Assembly (NCBI RefSeq): GCF_014212175.1
Contig: NZ_JACJVR010000134.1
Coordinates: 1-37,531 of the forward strand
DNA length: 37,531 nucleotides
Reading direction: 5' to 3'
From: Cohnella xylanilytica
GTDB taxonomy: Bacteria > Bacillota > Bacilli > Paenibacillales > Paenibacillaceae
The position numbers and the translations under genes were made by a program. Within the stretch, counting starts at the first letter, position 1, and every line of letters starts with the position of its first letter. Below, piece after piece: positions 25,191-33,380 of the stretch. A model generated the notes under the pieces. It saw only the letters and a program-made list of their open reading frames with translations. It searched no databases and was not told where the DNA came from.

Positions 25191-26150
25191 ATGGGCAACG
25201 GGGGCGGACAGGAAGAGACGAAGAAGGCGGGACAATGGGAAGAGCGGTACCGGAAGTACCGCTCCGCCGTGTTCGCGATCGCTTATCGGATGCTGGGATC
25301 GGCCGCGGACGCGGAAGACGTCGTTCAAGACGTCTTCCTGTCCGTTCCGGACGCCAGACCCGAAGGCGCGGACGATCCGATCCGGCACGAGAAGGCTTAT
25401 CTCTCCCGGATGGCCGTCAACCGCTGCCTCAACCTGCTGAATTCTTCGGCCCGGAAGCGAGAGACGTATGTCGGTCCCTGGCTTCCGGAGCCGCTCGTCC
25501 GGAGCGAAGACGATCTGCCCGAGGAGGCCGCCGAGCGCGGCGAAGCGGTCTCTTACGCGTTCATGGTCATGCTCGAGAAGCTGGGCCCGCTGGAGAGGGC
25601 GGTGTTCGTGCTCCGGGAGACGCTCGGCTACGACTACGAGGCCATCGCCGGCCTCGTCGGGAAGAGCGAGGCGAACTGCCGCCAGATCTACAGCCGGGCG
25701 AAGCGCAAGCTCGGAGACGGCGCGCCCGTCCGGGAGCCGCTGGGTCTGGAGAAGCAGCGGAGCCTCGCGCGCCGCTTCGCGGAGTCGTTCCGCGAGGGGC
25801 GGACGCAGGAGCTCGTCCGCCTGCTCGCGTCGGACGCCGTCCTGATGACGGACGGCGGAGGGAAGGTTCGCGCGGCCATCAACCCGATCTACGGCCGCGA
25901 CCGGGGTCTGGCCCTGCTCGCCGCCATGGCGAAGGGCTCGATGAAGGGAGCCCGCTTCGAGGAGGTCGCCTTCGGCGGCGGAATCGGGCTCGCCGCCTGG
26001 CAGGGCGACCGCCTGCACGCGGTCATCTCCTTCGACTGGAGCGGCGAAGACGAGCCGCTGCGGAACCTGTTTACGATTTTCAACCCGGATAAGCTCGCGC
26101 GGATTCGCCCTCGTCTGGCCGGCGAGGAGGTCGTGAAGGATCGGACTTAA
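25191..26150 (+). CDS. ECF41-group sigma factor with fused SnoaL-like regulatory domain
   Basis: The 319-residue protein has sigma-2 (about 17-90), sigma-4 (about 120-180; helix-turn-helix YDYEAIAGLVGKSEANCRQIYSRAKRKL) and a C-terminal NTF2/SnoaL-like domain (about 190-300). Three hallmark motifs of ECF41 are present: WLPEP at 97-101 in the linker, DGGGK at 221-225 and NPDKL at 298-302. These factors lack an anti-sigma partner; the fused domain sets activity by contact with the linker. The ATG at 25191 has AAGGGGAG upstream. Its stop codon overlaps that of the convergent SDR gene. The signal is unknown. Confidence 0.95.
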   Translation: MGNGGGQEETKKAGQWEERYRKYRSAVFAIAYRMLGSAADAEDVVQDVFLSVPDARPEGADDPIRHEKAYLSRMAVNRCLNLLNSSARKRETYVGPWLPEPLVRSEDDLPEEAAERGEAVSYAFMVMLEKLGPLERAVFVLRETLGYDYEAIAGLVGKSEANCRQIYSRAKRKLGDGAPVREPLGLEKQRSLARRFAESFREGRTQELVRLLASDAVLMTDGGGKVRAAINPIYGRDRGLALLAAMAKGSMKGARFEEVAFGGGIGLAAWQGDRLHAVISFDWSGEDEPLRNLFTIFNPDKLARIRPRLAGEEVVKDRT

Positions 26151-27022
26151 TCGTAGAAGCCCTGCTCCTTCGCGTAGTTGCCCCAATGGGGTCTCGAGCC
26201 GTCCACGTCGCGGATGCCGTACAAGTCCGACAAGCCCCAGGACGTGAAGACGCCGCCCGTCTTGGCGGCCCGGTCCGGATCGGCCGTCAGGGCGACGAGC
26301 CCCCGCGCGAGGAAGTACGGCGTCTCCGACTGAAGGAAGTGCGGGTCCTTCTTCGCGCCGTCCCGCCAGTTGTCCTCGGTCACGCCGAAGTGGTCGAGCA
26401 TCTCCTCCGACCGCAGGAAGCCCGGGGACACGGCCACCGCCTCGATTCCAAGCGGCTTCAGGTCGGCGGCCATCCCTTGGGCCAGATGGATGACCGACGT
26501 CTTGGCCAGGCTGTAGGGGAGGTTGCCGCGGTACCGGTAATCCCACCCGTCGGTGACCTCCACGATCAGCCCTTGCTTGCGCGCGACCATCAGCGGCGCG
26601 GCGTAACGGCTCGTGATCAGATGCGTATGAACGGCCCGCTTCTGCATGAGCAGCCCTTTGGCGATATCCAGCTCCCAGAAGGGCTTGCCCCACTCGGTCA
26701 GGCTCTCCCCTCCCCAGACGTCGTTGACGAGAATGTCGAGGCGTCCGTCCTGCTCCTCCGACACTCGCCGGAACAGGCCCTGCACCTGCTCCTCCTCCGT
26801 ATGGTCGACGCGAACCGCGATGCCGCGGCCTCCCTTGGCCGTCGCGAGCTCGGCCGTCTCTTCGATCGTCTCCCGTCGTCCGATGTCGGACGGTTCCCCT
26901 CTCACGCTTCGGCCCGTGCAGTATACCGTCGCTCCCGCTTCCCCGAGCGCGACCGCGATCGCCCGTCCCAATCCTCTCGTCGCTCCGGCCACGACGGCCA
27001 CTTGTCCCTGCAATACCTTCAT
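26147..27022 (-). CDS. Short-chain dehydrogenase/reductase
   Basis: The 291-residue protein is a classical SDR with NAD(P)-binding GATRGLGR at 13-20 and catalytic Y170-x-x-x-K174 (PYSLAK). The usual serine is Thr157 and the NNAG motif reads NDVWG, as in a subgroup of DHRS1-like enzymes; the substrate is unknown. The ATG at 27022 has GGAGGAG upstream. It is transcribed divergently from a WYL-domain regulator 147 bases away, a common pairing in which the regulator controls the SDR. It converges on the sigma factor gene with overlapping stop codons. Confidence 0.9.
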   Translation of the reverse strand: MKVLQGQVAVVAGATRGLGRAIAVALGEAGATVYCTGRSVRGEPSDIGRRETIEETAELATAKGGRGIAVRVDHTEEEQVQGLFRRVSEEQDGRLDILVNDVWGGESLTEWGKPFWELDIAKGLLMQKRAVHTHLITSRYAAPLMVARKQGLIVEVTDGWDYRYRGNLPYSLAKTSVIHLAQGMAADLKPLGIEAVAVSPGFLRSEEMLDHFGVTEDNWRDGAKKDPHFLQSETPYFLARGLVALTADPDRAAKTGGVFTSWGLSDLYGIRDVDGSRPHWGNYAKEQGFYD

Positions 27023-27169
27023 CTCTCCGTCTCCTCCAATCGATTATCGAATTCTCGAACGATCTTTATGTTACCGTACCAATCTGGTCATCTTCTGTCC
27101 TATTTGTATGCTAAAATGCGGTTATGGATAGGCGGATAAGAACCGCGGGATCAAGGAGGGGCGCTACGG

Positions 27170-28180
27170 ATGAGGGCGGACCGGTTGATGGCCATTTTGC
27201 TGCACCTGCAAGCGCAGGGGAGAACGACGGTGCGGGAACTGGCCGAGCGGCTGGAGGTGTCCGAGCGGACGATCCGCCGGGACATGGACGCCCTGTGCGC
27301 GAGCGGCATCCCGCTCTATGCGCTGCGCGGCGTCCAGGGCGGCTGGGTGCTGCCGGAAGGCTACCGCTCGAAGCTGACCGGCCTGACGTCCGGCGAGATC
27401 CGGGCGCTGGTGCTGCTGCAGGAGTCCAGCGTCGTCCGGGACCTGACGCTGGACGGCGAGACGGGCAGCGCGATGGCGAAGCTGCTGTCCGCGCTGCCGT
27501 CGGACAAGCGAGGCGAAGCCGAATTCGTGCGGCGCCACCTGCACATTGACGGCGCGGGCTGGCACGGGACGGGCGAGCCCGCGCCGTGGCTCCAGACCGT
27601 TCAGCAGGCGGTCTGGGAAGGGCGGCGGCTTCGCTTCCGCTACGCTTCGGCCTACGCCGAAGGCCGGGAGACGGAGAAGACCGTCTCCCCTTGGGGGCTC
27701 GTCGCGAAGCGGCAGACCTGGTATTTCGTCGCCCTCGCGGGAGAGGAGAACGGCGAAGGCGGCGGGGAGCTTCGCACGTACCGGGTGTCCCGGGTGCTCG
27801 AAGCGAAGTTGACGGAGGAGCGGTTCGAGGTGCCGCCGGACTTCGACCTGGCGGCATGGTGGGAGCAGTCGACGCGCCGCTTCAAGGAGGGGCTGCCGAA
27901 GTATCCCGCGAAGGTGCGGCTGAGGGAGGAGGCGCTCGAGCGGCTCGAGAGGGAGCGATTCGCATCGGTAGGCGCCACGGTCCGCCGGGAGGACGGTTGG
28001 ATCGAGGCGGAGGTCGACTTCCAGACTCTCGAGACCGCCCGCGACCTGCTGCTCGTCCTCGGAGCTTCGGCCGCGGCGCTCTCGCCGGAGGAGCTGCGCC
28101 AGGCCGTGCGCCGGGCGGCCGAGGACGTTCTGGCCGCGTACGGCGGCGGCCCTGCGACCGGAGAGAGCCGCGAGGAATAG
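27170..28180 (+). CDS. HTH and WYL domain transcriptional regulator (YafY/DeoR type)
   Basis: The 336-residue protein starts with an HTH (residues 1-60; TVRELAERLEVSERTIRRDMDAL), followed by a WYL domain (about 145-215) with the signature SPWGLVAKRQTWYFVAL, and a WCX-type C-terminal domain. WYL domains bind ligands or nucleic acid; the ligand is not predictable here. AAGGAGGGG stands before the ATG at 27170. It is divergent from the SDR gene, which is its most likely target. A strong terminator follows. Confidence 0.92.
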   Translation: MRADRLMAILLHLQAQGRTTVRELAERLEVSERTIRRDMDALCASGIPLYALRGVQGGWVLPEGYRSKLTGLTSGEIRALVLLQESSVVRDLTLDGETGSAMAKLLSALPSDKRGEAEFVRRHLHIDGAGWHGTGEPAPWLQTVQQAVWEGRRLRFRYASAYAEGRETEKTVSPWGLVAKRQTWYFVALAGEENGEGGGELRTYRVSRVLEAKLTEERFEVPPDFDLAAWWEQSTRRFKEGLPKYPAKVRLREEALERLERERFASVGATVRREDGWIEAEVDFQTLETARDLLLVLGASAAALSPEELRQAVRRAAEDVLAAYGGGPATGESREE

Positions 28181-28199
28181 GGCGACGGAGAACGCGAGA

Positions 28200-28234
28200 T
28201 CGGGACCGCGAATGGGCGGTCCCGACCTGTTTTT
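28200..28234 (+). terminator. Terminator after the WYL regulator
   Basis: Perfect 10-base arms TCGGGACCGC and GCGGTCCCGA around a 6-base loop are followed by CCTGTTTTT, 20 bases past the stop. Confidence 0.88.
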
Positions 28235-28242
28235 AGGGGGCG

Positions 28243-28281
28243 GCTAACGAATCGAGAAGACGCTATTCGTTCCGGAAGCCC
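28243..28281 (+). repeat. Single copy of the intergenic repeat
   Basis: GCTAACGAATCGAGAAGACG and the following CTATTCG...GGAAGCC match the forward units of the array at 10486-10672 at most positions. It lies between the WYL regulator's terminator and the cupin stop. This shows that the repeat is dispersed and not confined to one array. Confidence 0.7.
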
Positions 28282-28341
28282 CGCGATTCCGGTTGCTACC
28301 ATGAACGAGACTTCCGTGTCTCCATCACGTTTTTTTATCAT

Positions 28342-28923
28342 CTATATAAAATGTTCTTGGGCTCTTAGGCCCGCGGGGTTGAGCCGTTCACCCTCCTCCG
28401 GTCCGTCGCGGCTCGAGTGGGCGGTGCGCCAATGGTCGAGGAGAGGTCCGTCGTCCCCGTGAACGGGATCGGTGTCCGGAAGCGGAACGCGGCGGATCTC
28501 GGACAGCGCCCGGTTCCTCTCTCCCATCTCGACGGTCCACAGGTTCCATGACATGCCGTCCGGGTACGCCCCGACGACCGCGAAGTCGGCGCTCGAGGCG
28601 ATTCGCTTGTGCCCGGTCCCGGCGGGCAGCACCAGCACGTCTCCCGCGCGAAGCTCCAGCTCCTGCCCGCTCTCGCCTCCGAGCTGCAGCGTGGCCGACC
28701 CCCGGACGACGCCGAGCGCCTCGTGGGCGTTGGAGTGGAAGTGGTGGAAGTCGTACACGCCTCCCGTCCAGCTGTTGCGCCAATTGTGGCGGTTGAACGC
28801 CGCCTCGATCCTCTCGGGGCCGTCCTTGAACGCGCCCATGTACAAGATGGCCGGCAGCACCGGATTGTTCGGAACCGCTTCGTCTTCCCGGAACATCATC
28901 AATTGAACCTCCCTAACGTTCAT
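28342..28923 (-). CDS. Cupin domain protein, YjlB-like
   Basis: The 193-residue protein contains one cupin barrel. The first cupin motif is HHFHSNAHEALGVVRGSATLQLGG, with metal-binding histidines and a glutamate, and the second runs from GDVLVLPAGTGHKR. The pattern PNNPVLPAILY at the start and the overall form resemble B. subtilis YjlB, of unknown function. Two starts are credible: ATG at 28923 with AGGGAGGG six bases upstream, and ATG at 28899 with GGGAGG eight bases upstream; the shorter begins MMFREDEAVPNNP. It stands alone between the WYL gene and spoIIE. Confidence 0.85.
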   Translation of the reverse strand: MNVREVQLMMFREDEAVPNNPVLPAILYMGAFKDGPERIEAAFNRHNWRNSWTGGVYDFHHFHSNAHEALGVVRGSATLQLGGESGQELELRAGDVLVLPAGTGHKRIASSADFAVVGAYPDGMSWNLWTVEMGERNRALSEIRRVPLPDTDPVHGDDGPLLDHWRTAHSSRDGPEEGERLNPAGLRAQEHFI

Positions 28924-29093
28924 GAGAATCCCTCCCTATGACCATCTTTCTATTCCATTAACCGCCCGCGGGAATTTTCAACCTTGTCCATTCTTCCCCC
29001 CCCCGGCGGAGTCAACCTTCTCTCGCCGCGCCTTCTGGCGCCCGAACCGCCGACGCTCCCTCGCCTGCCCTCGCCTCGTCTTCGACGCCCCCT

Positions 29094-31652
29094 TCAGCTC
29101 ACCGTCCTCGGGCGCTCGTAGCGATGGATGCCGGGCCACCGGAAGGAAGACCATTCCGGCTGGTGGCGCGTGATGCGGGTGGCGATGACCGTCATGTCGT
29201 CGCGGATGCCGCCTCCCGGGTATTGGCGAAGCGCCATGTCGAGCAGGCTGTCGGCGATCTCCTGCGGATCGTCGCTCGTAATCTCCTGGAGCACCCGTCG
29301 GACCCAGAGCTCCTTGTTCACGGCATGGTCCGGCGCGTCCAGAATGCCGTCGGTCATCATGACGAGCGTGTCGCCGGGCTGCAGGTCGACCTGCAGCACG
29401 TCGATCTCGATGTCCTGCACGATGCCGATCGGCAGGTTGCCCGCGGATACCGGAATGACGTCCCTCCCTCTCTTGATGAAGCTCGGCGTCGATCCGATCT
29501 TCAGCATCGTCGCCTGCCCGGTATGCAGGTCGACGAGCGCGAGATCGACGGTGGCGAACATCTCCTCCGGCGACCGGAGCAGCAGCACCGAATTGACCGA
29601 CTTCACCGCCAGCTTCTCGTTAATGCCCGACTGCAGCAGCTGCTCGAGCATCGACAAGGCGGCGCTGCTCTCCATGCGCGCTCTCGCCCCGTTGCCCATG
29701 CCGTCGCTGAGCGAGACGGCGAACTTGCCGCTGCCGAGCTCCACCATGCTGAAGCTGTCTCCCGACAGCCAATCGCCGCCCTTCGCGGCTCCCGCGACGC
29801 CGGTCTCCACCTCGAACGCCTTCGCGGACGCGAACGTCGCCGTCGTCCACGGGCTGCCCGGCGCGACCGGCTTCTCCCCCGTCACCGTGACGCTCTCGCT
29901 TAGAATATCGCTCAGCAGCGGAGCGATGATCTTCCGGCATTCGTCGAATCCCGGCCGGAACGCGTGCACGATCTCGATCTCGATATGCCCCTCCTCCAGG
30001 CTGATAATATCGATGCTCTGAATGGCCAACCCGAGGCGGTCCAGCTCGTGCCGAATCTGCTCCTCGTGGTGGTGAAGCTCCTTGGCCTCCCTTCGGATCT
30101 CCTTCACCAGATCGTCCATCACCTGCGAGACTCCGTTCAGCTGGTCGGCGACCAGCAGGCGGCTGTCCTGCAGCTGGCGGCGCCAGTGAAGGTCGTGGCG
30201 ATACAGGTCGTACTGCCGCTTGAGCACGTCGAGCACCTGCGGCGTCTTCACGCAGTGCCGGTTCCAGGCTTTGGGGATTTTCGAAGGAGTCATGTCCGGC
30301 TCGGCCTCCACCGCGCTCATCATGTCGGTGAGCAGCTTGTACGTCTGGAAGAACTGTCCGTCCCAGCACTGCGCGTACCGGTGGCAATTCGCGCAGTTGT
30401 TGTCGTGGACCGCGTTGACGAAATGATCGAAGTCCTGCGTCTGCCGCGCCGTCTCCCCTTCGTACGTGATCTGCCGGAAGCTGCGCGACAGCTGGCGGAA
30501 CACCTCGGAGAACCTCTCCACCCTCTCCGCCGTCAGATCCCGAACTTTCTTCGCGTAATCTTGCTGGTTGTGGGCATAATCCGGCGTCCCCGGAACATAT
30601 CTTGCAATATGCCGGACGATCGAGCCCGGCGTCAGGAACAGCAGGACGGACGCGGCCACCGATGCCCACGCCGAGGCCAGCGTCTCGTCCGCGGTGCCCG
30701 AGTAGAGCGACAGCACGGACGTTCCGAGCAGCATGCCGAACACCGCCGCGGCCTTGCCGCCCTGCCGGATGAGCCCCCCCATGAGCCCTCCGAAGGCGAG
30801 CAGTCCGATCTGCGTCACGGCGCCGAGGTCCGACAAGCTCAAGACGATACCCGCTACCACTCCCGCGGCCGTCCCCATGAGCGGGCCCGCGGCGAGCGCG
30901 AAGATCAGGACGATATACCGGGAGACGACGTGCTCGGCCTCGACCCCCTGCACGGCCCACCCGACGACGCCGGTCATGACCGAGGCGAGCAGAATCATCG
31001 CGCCGATCCATTCCTCGTGCCGAAGCTTCGCCTTCTTCGCGGTCCGCGACAGCAGCGGAAGCGCATGCAGGAACAATAAAGTCAGCACGGCGGACAAGCC
31101 CGCTTCGATCAGCGTAAGGGCGTAAGGCAGCCACTCCGAGCGTTCCGTCATGACGGTATCGAACAAGCGGACAAGCAACGTCGAAGCGAATACGACGACC
31201 GGAGCCTGGGACAAGTCCGCTCTCTCGTACGTCTCCAACCCTCGGACGAGCAGATAGATAATTCCGATCTCGGCGGCGATAACCGCGGGAACCGGGTCGA
31301 CCGACCAGAAGCTGCCCGCGATAAGCGCCAGAGCCGCTCCGAACGCGTGCTCCCGCCTCAGATAGAGAACGACCGCGTAGAAGGCGGCCGCGAACGGCGT
31401 CAGTCCTTCCAGCATGACGGCTCGTCCGAGGAGGAAGCCGACGAGGAGGATGCCGATAAGCCATTGCCTCTGGCGCGCCATCTCGCTCCACGCCGTCCAC
31501 TTGTCTCTCCAACCGGATGCGGCCCTGGCGCTTCCTCCCGACCGGGAACCTTCCCGATCCCGGGGCCGGAACCAGCGCCTTCTCTTTCTCTCCTCGGATT
31601 GCGGCTCCCGCTGCGGCCGCGGCACGAACGGAACGACGGACGGCTTGACCAT
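29094..31652 (-). CDS. spoIIE: Stage II sporulation protein E (PP2C-type phosphatase)
   Basis: SpoIIE dephosphorylates SpoIIAA to release sigma-F in the forespore and also binds FtsZ at the polar septum. The 852-residue protein has a basic cytoplasmic N-terminus, about ten membrane helices (roughly 60-340), a central FtsZ/oligomerisation region and a C-terminal PP2C domain from about 610. Metal-binding residues are D650-G651 in SLSDGMGNG, the aspartate in MMTDGILD near 768 and D818-D819 in GIRDDMTV. The ATG at 31652 follows GAGGTGCG. A 21-base-spacer promoter with Spo0A-box-like sites lies just upstream, as in B. subtilis. Confidence 0.98.
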   Translation of the reverse strand: MVKPSVVPFVPRPQREPQSEERKRRRWFRPRDREGSRSGGSARAASGWRDKWTAWSEMARQRQWLIGILLVGFLLGRAVMLEGLTPFAAAFYAVVLYLRREHAFGAALALIAGSFWSVDPVPAVIAAEIGIIYLLVRGLETYERADLSQAPVVVFASTLLVRLFDTVMTERSEWLPYALTLIEAGLSAVLTLLFLHALPLLSRTAKKAKLRHEEWIGAMILLASVMTGVVGWAVQGVEAEHVVSRYIVLIFALAAGPLMGTAAGVVAGIVLSLSDLGAVTQIGLLAFGGLMGGLIRQGGKAAAVFGMLLGTSVLSLYSGTADETLASAWASVAASVLLFLTPGSIVRHIARYVPGTPDYAHNQQDYAKKVRDLTAERVERFSEVFRQLSRSFRQITYEGETARQTQDFDHFVNAVHDNNCANCHRYAQCWDGQFFQTYKLLTDMMSAVEAEPDMTPSKIPKAWNRHCVKTPQVLDVLKRQYDLYRHDLHWRRQLQDSRLLVADQLNGVSQVMDDLVKEIRREAKELHHHEEQIRHELDRLGLAIQSIDIISLEEGHIEIEIVHAFRPGFDECRKIIAPLLSDILSESVTVTGEKPVAPGSPWTTATFASAKAFEVETGVAGAAKGGDWLSGDSFSMVELGSGKFAVSLSDGMGNGARARMESSAALSMLEQLLQSGINEKLAVKSVNSVLLLRSPEEMFATVDLALVDLHTGQATMLKIGSTPSFIKRGRDVIPVSAGNLPIGIVQDIEIDVLQVDLQPGDTLVMMTDGILDAPDHAVNKELWVRRVLQEITSDDPQEIADSLLDMALRQYPGGGIRDDMTVIATRITRHQPEWSSFRWPGIHRYERPRTVS

Positions 31653-31690
31653 TTTACTCGCACCTCATTTTCCTTAAAGTCGTGCCTCTT

Positions 31691-31756
31691 ATTATAGGAG
31701 CGGGGTTTCATAAAGTTTGTCAGAAGGCGTTGGCGGGTCCGAAGTTTTTTCCGACA
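31691..31756 (-). promoter_or_regulatory. Spo0A-type spoIIE promoter
   Basis: On the minus strand: CTGACA (31718-31723), 21 bases, TATAAT (31691-31696). A spacer four bases too long is the known feature of Spo0A-activated sigma-A promoters such as B. subtilis spoIIE. A TGTCGGA word, one base from the 0A box TGTCGAA, lies on the minus strand at 31750-31756. A second partial box, TTTGTCAGA, overlaps the -35 on the plus strand. Confidence 0.8.
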
Positions 31757-32005
31757 GGGGACGCGGCCGGCCGCCGACGCTATTCGGGATTCGGCTCGAG
31801 CCCGCGCCCCGCAAGGGGAAGACGGCCGTTCCCGGGTGTCCGGACCGCCTCCCGGGAGACCGATCCCGTGCGGAAAACGCCCTCATCCGACGGCATATCC
31901 CGTGCGGAGGCGAAGGGCTTCGCGAGCGCCTGTGCCGGATGAACGCGAATTATCCGGTAATCCCCGCCGCGCTTGCGAAAAAAATATTTCTCCCCTTGGC
32001 GCTGC

Positions 32006-32158
32006 ATTCCCGCCAATGGATCTCAATCGCTGGAACGCTTCTTTGCCCGGTGCCACATTTCCGCTAATCTACCTGAATGGCTGAGTCGCTTTTACGCTAT
32101 GCGCCGGATTCCCGCTATTCTACCTTAGCGGTTGAGTCGCTTTTGCGCGGTATTCGAG
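32006..32158. repeat. Three tandem 51-bp repeats between spoIIE and yabR
   Basis: Units at 32006-32056, 32057-32107 and 32108-32158 begin ATTCCCGC or ATTTCCGC and contain GCTGAGTCGCTTTT or close variants. Units 2 and 3 are the most alike. A more decayed copy may precede them from about 31959. The rest of the 31760-32280 gap shows no gene, and in particular none of the tRNA genes that B. subtilis has here. Confidence 0.8.
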
Positions 32159-32282
32159 ATAGGGCAGGAACTTCGCGGGCGGATAGGAGATTGAGATGCA
32201 GCGGCGGCGGCGGTGGAAAGGTTGTCGTTAGATTAGCTTGGGGGGGGGACCGGCTGAAGAGCGGACGCCTTCCGGAGAACGC

Positions 32283-32309
32283 AAAAAACCGGACCCAAGA
32301 GGGGTCCGG
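32283..32309 (-). terminator. Terminator after yabR
   Basis: Perfect arms CCGGACCC and GGGTCCGG around a 5-base loop are followed on the minus strand by six T residues, about 30 bases past the yabR stop. Confidence 0.92.
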
Positions 32310-32340
32310 ATCGGTTGTGATTAGATGTCGCGAGCCAGGC

Positions 32341-32778
32341 TTACGAACGGCGTCCGCCGCGGCCTCCGCGCTTGGATTCGGTGTTCTTCTTCAGGTTGGA
32401 CATGCGTTCTTCGCTGTCTCTGAGGAATCGCGATACCTTGTCCTCGAACGTAGCTCGGTTCGGGCCACCCGGCTTGAAGGGACGTCCGCCGCGGTCTCCG
32501 CGAGGCCCACGGGGCGGGTATTGCTGCTGCTGTTCCGGAGGTTTGTCCACCGCTTGCCGAATCGACAGCCCGATCTTACCGTCCTTGTCTACGTTGATTA
32601 CTTTGACGGTAACGACGTCATTGATCTTGAGATGCTCATGAACGTCCTTGACATAGCTGTCCGCGATCTCGGAGATGTGCACGAGGCCCGTTACGCCCCC
32701 GGACAAGTCCACGAATGCCCCGAAATGCGTGATGCCAGTGACTTTGCCCTCCAATTTGGTGCCCACTTCAATGGCCAT
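32341..32778 (-). CDS. yabR: S1 RNA-binding domain protein YabR
   Basis: The 145-residue protein has one S1 domain (residues 1-73; GKVTGITHFGAFVDLSGGVTGLVHISEIA and NDVVTVKVINVDKDGKIGLSIRQA), as in polynucleotide phosphorylase and ribosomal protein S1. A Gln/Pro/Arg/Gly-rich linker and a basic tail ending RGGRGGRRS follow. B. subtilis YabR is of general-stress/RNA-binding type with no firm function. The ATG at 32778 has AGGGAGGAA about 10-13 bases upstream. It has its own promoter and terminator, so it is a separate unit between divIC and spoIIE. Confidence 0.93.
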   Translation of the reverse strand: MAIEVGTKLEGKVTGITHFGAFVDLSGGVTGLVHISEIADSYVKDVHEHLKINDVVTVKVINVDKDGKIGLSIRQAVDKPPEQQQQYPPRGPRGDRGGRPFKPGGPNRATFEDKVSRFLRDSEERMSNLKKNTESKRGGRGGRRS

Positions 32779-32840
32779 AAAAAGCGATGTTCCTCCCTGA
32801 ACATAAGTGTGCCGAGCAGTGTATAATTCCGGCTATGCCG

Positions 32841-32870
32841 ATTATAACCGATACTAAAAAGCAAGGTCAA
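32841..32870 (-). promoter_or_regulatory. Sigma-A promoter of yabR
   Basis: On the minus strand: TTGACC (32865-32870), 18 bases, TATAAT (32841-32846), about 63 bases before the yabR ATG. Confidence 0.75.
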
Positions 32871-32915
32871 CAGACGTTCATCCCTGTCGCCTCGCGAGTT
32901 GCAGGCTCCTCAGCC

Positions 32916-33278
32916 TTATTTATCCACCTCGATCGGCTTCTCCCCGGGAAGGCCCATGCCTTGTTCCTTGCGGGCGATCTGGCCAATGTATTCGTCGTCG
33001 TTCAATCTCTCGATCTCCTGCTTCAGCGCCGAGTTCTTCATCTGGATGTCGGTGAGCTTGGCCTTCACCTCGCGAAGCTGCTCGGAGCGATGGGACGATT
33101 GGTTGAATTGCGAGAGCAAGGTGTACGCGGCCCAGCTCATGAAGAGAATGACCACGATCAGAAGCAGCTTCAGCCGCCTGCGCATGCCGACGGATGCCGG
33201 CGTCGATGCCGTAGAAGATCCCGATGCCACGTCCGAAGCTCCCCCTCCCTTGTCCGCGCCCAACGCGAAACCGCCCAT
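32916..33278 (-). CDS. divIC: Septum formation initiator DivIC (FtsB-like)
   Basis: DivIC is a bitopic division protein that forms a complex with FtsL and DivIB at the septum. The 120-residue form has a Ser/Gly-rich cytoplasmic N-terminus, one membrane helix (about 36-52; LKLLLIVVILFMSWAAYTLL), and an extracellular coiled coil (VKAKLTDIQMKNSALKQEIERLND) ending in the typical EYIGQIARKEQGMGLPGE. The start is uncertain: the ATG at 33278 has no clear ribosome site, whereas a GTG at 33230 has AAGGGAGGGGGAG eight bases upstream and would give 104 residues. Both lie downstream of the promoter at 33312-33339. Confidence 0.92.
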   Translation of the reverse strand: MGGFALGADKGGGASDVASGSSTASTPASVGMRRRLKLLLIVVILFMSWAAYTLLSQFNQSSHRSEQLREVKAKLTDIQMKNSALKQEIERLNDDEYIGQIARKEQGMGLPGEKPIEVDK

Positions 33279-33311
33279 TTGCCAAAAAATTGATAGGGCT
33301 AAACGCGATAA

Positions 33312-33339
33312 TTATAGCATATCATGGACACCTCGCAAT
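33312..33339 (-). promoter_or_regulatory. Sigma-A promoter of divIC
   Basis: On the minus strand: TTGCGA (33334-33339), 16 bases, TATAAT (33312-33317). Transcription would start near 33305. This separates divIC from the sporulation genes yabP and yabQ upstream. Confidence 0.7.
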
Positions 33340-33380
33340 ATCCTTCTTCCGTCGCATAATGCGGGAGAATCGTGTCGATT

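Noticed and set aside
31660..32280. tRNA genes as found between yabR and spoIIE in B. subtilis
   Set aside because: No T-loop GTTCRA-type motif with a matching acceptor stem on either strand; the space holds 51-bp repeats instead.
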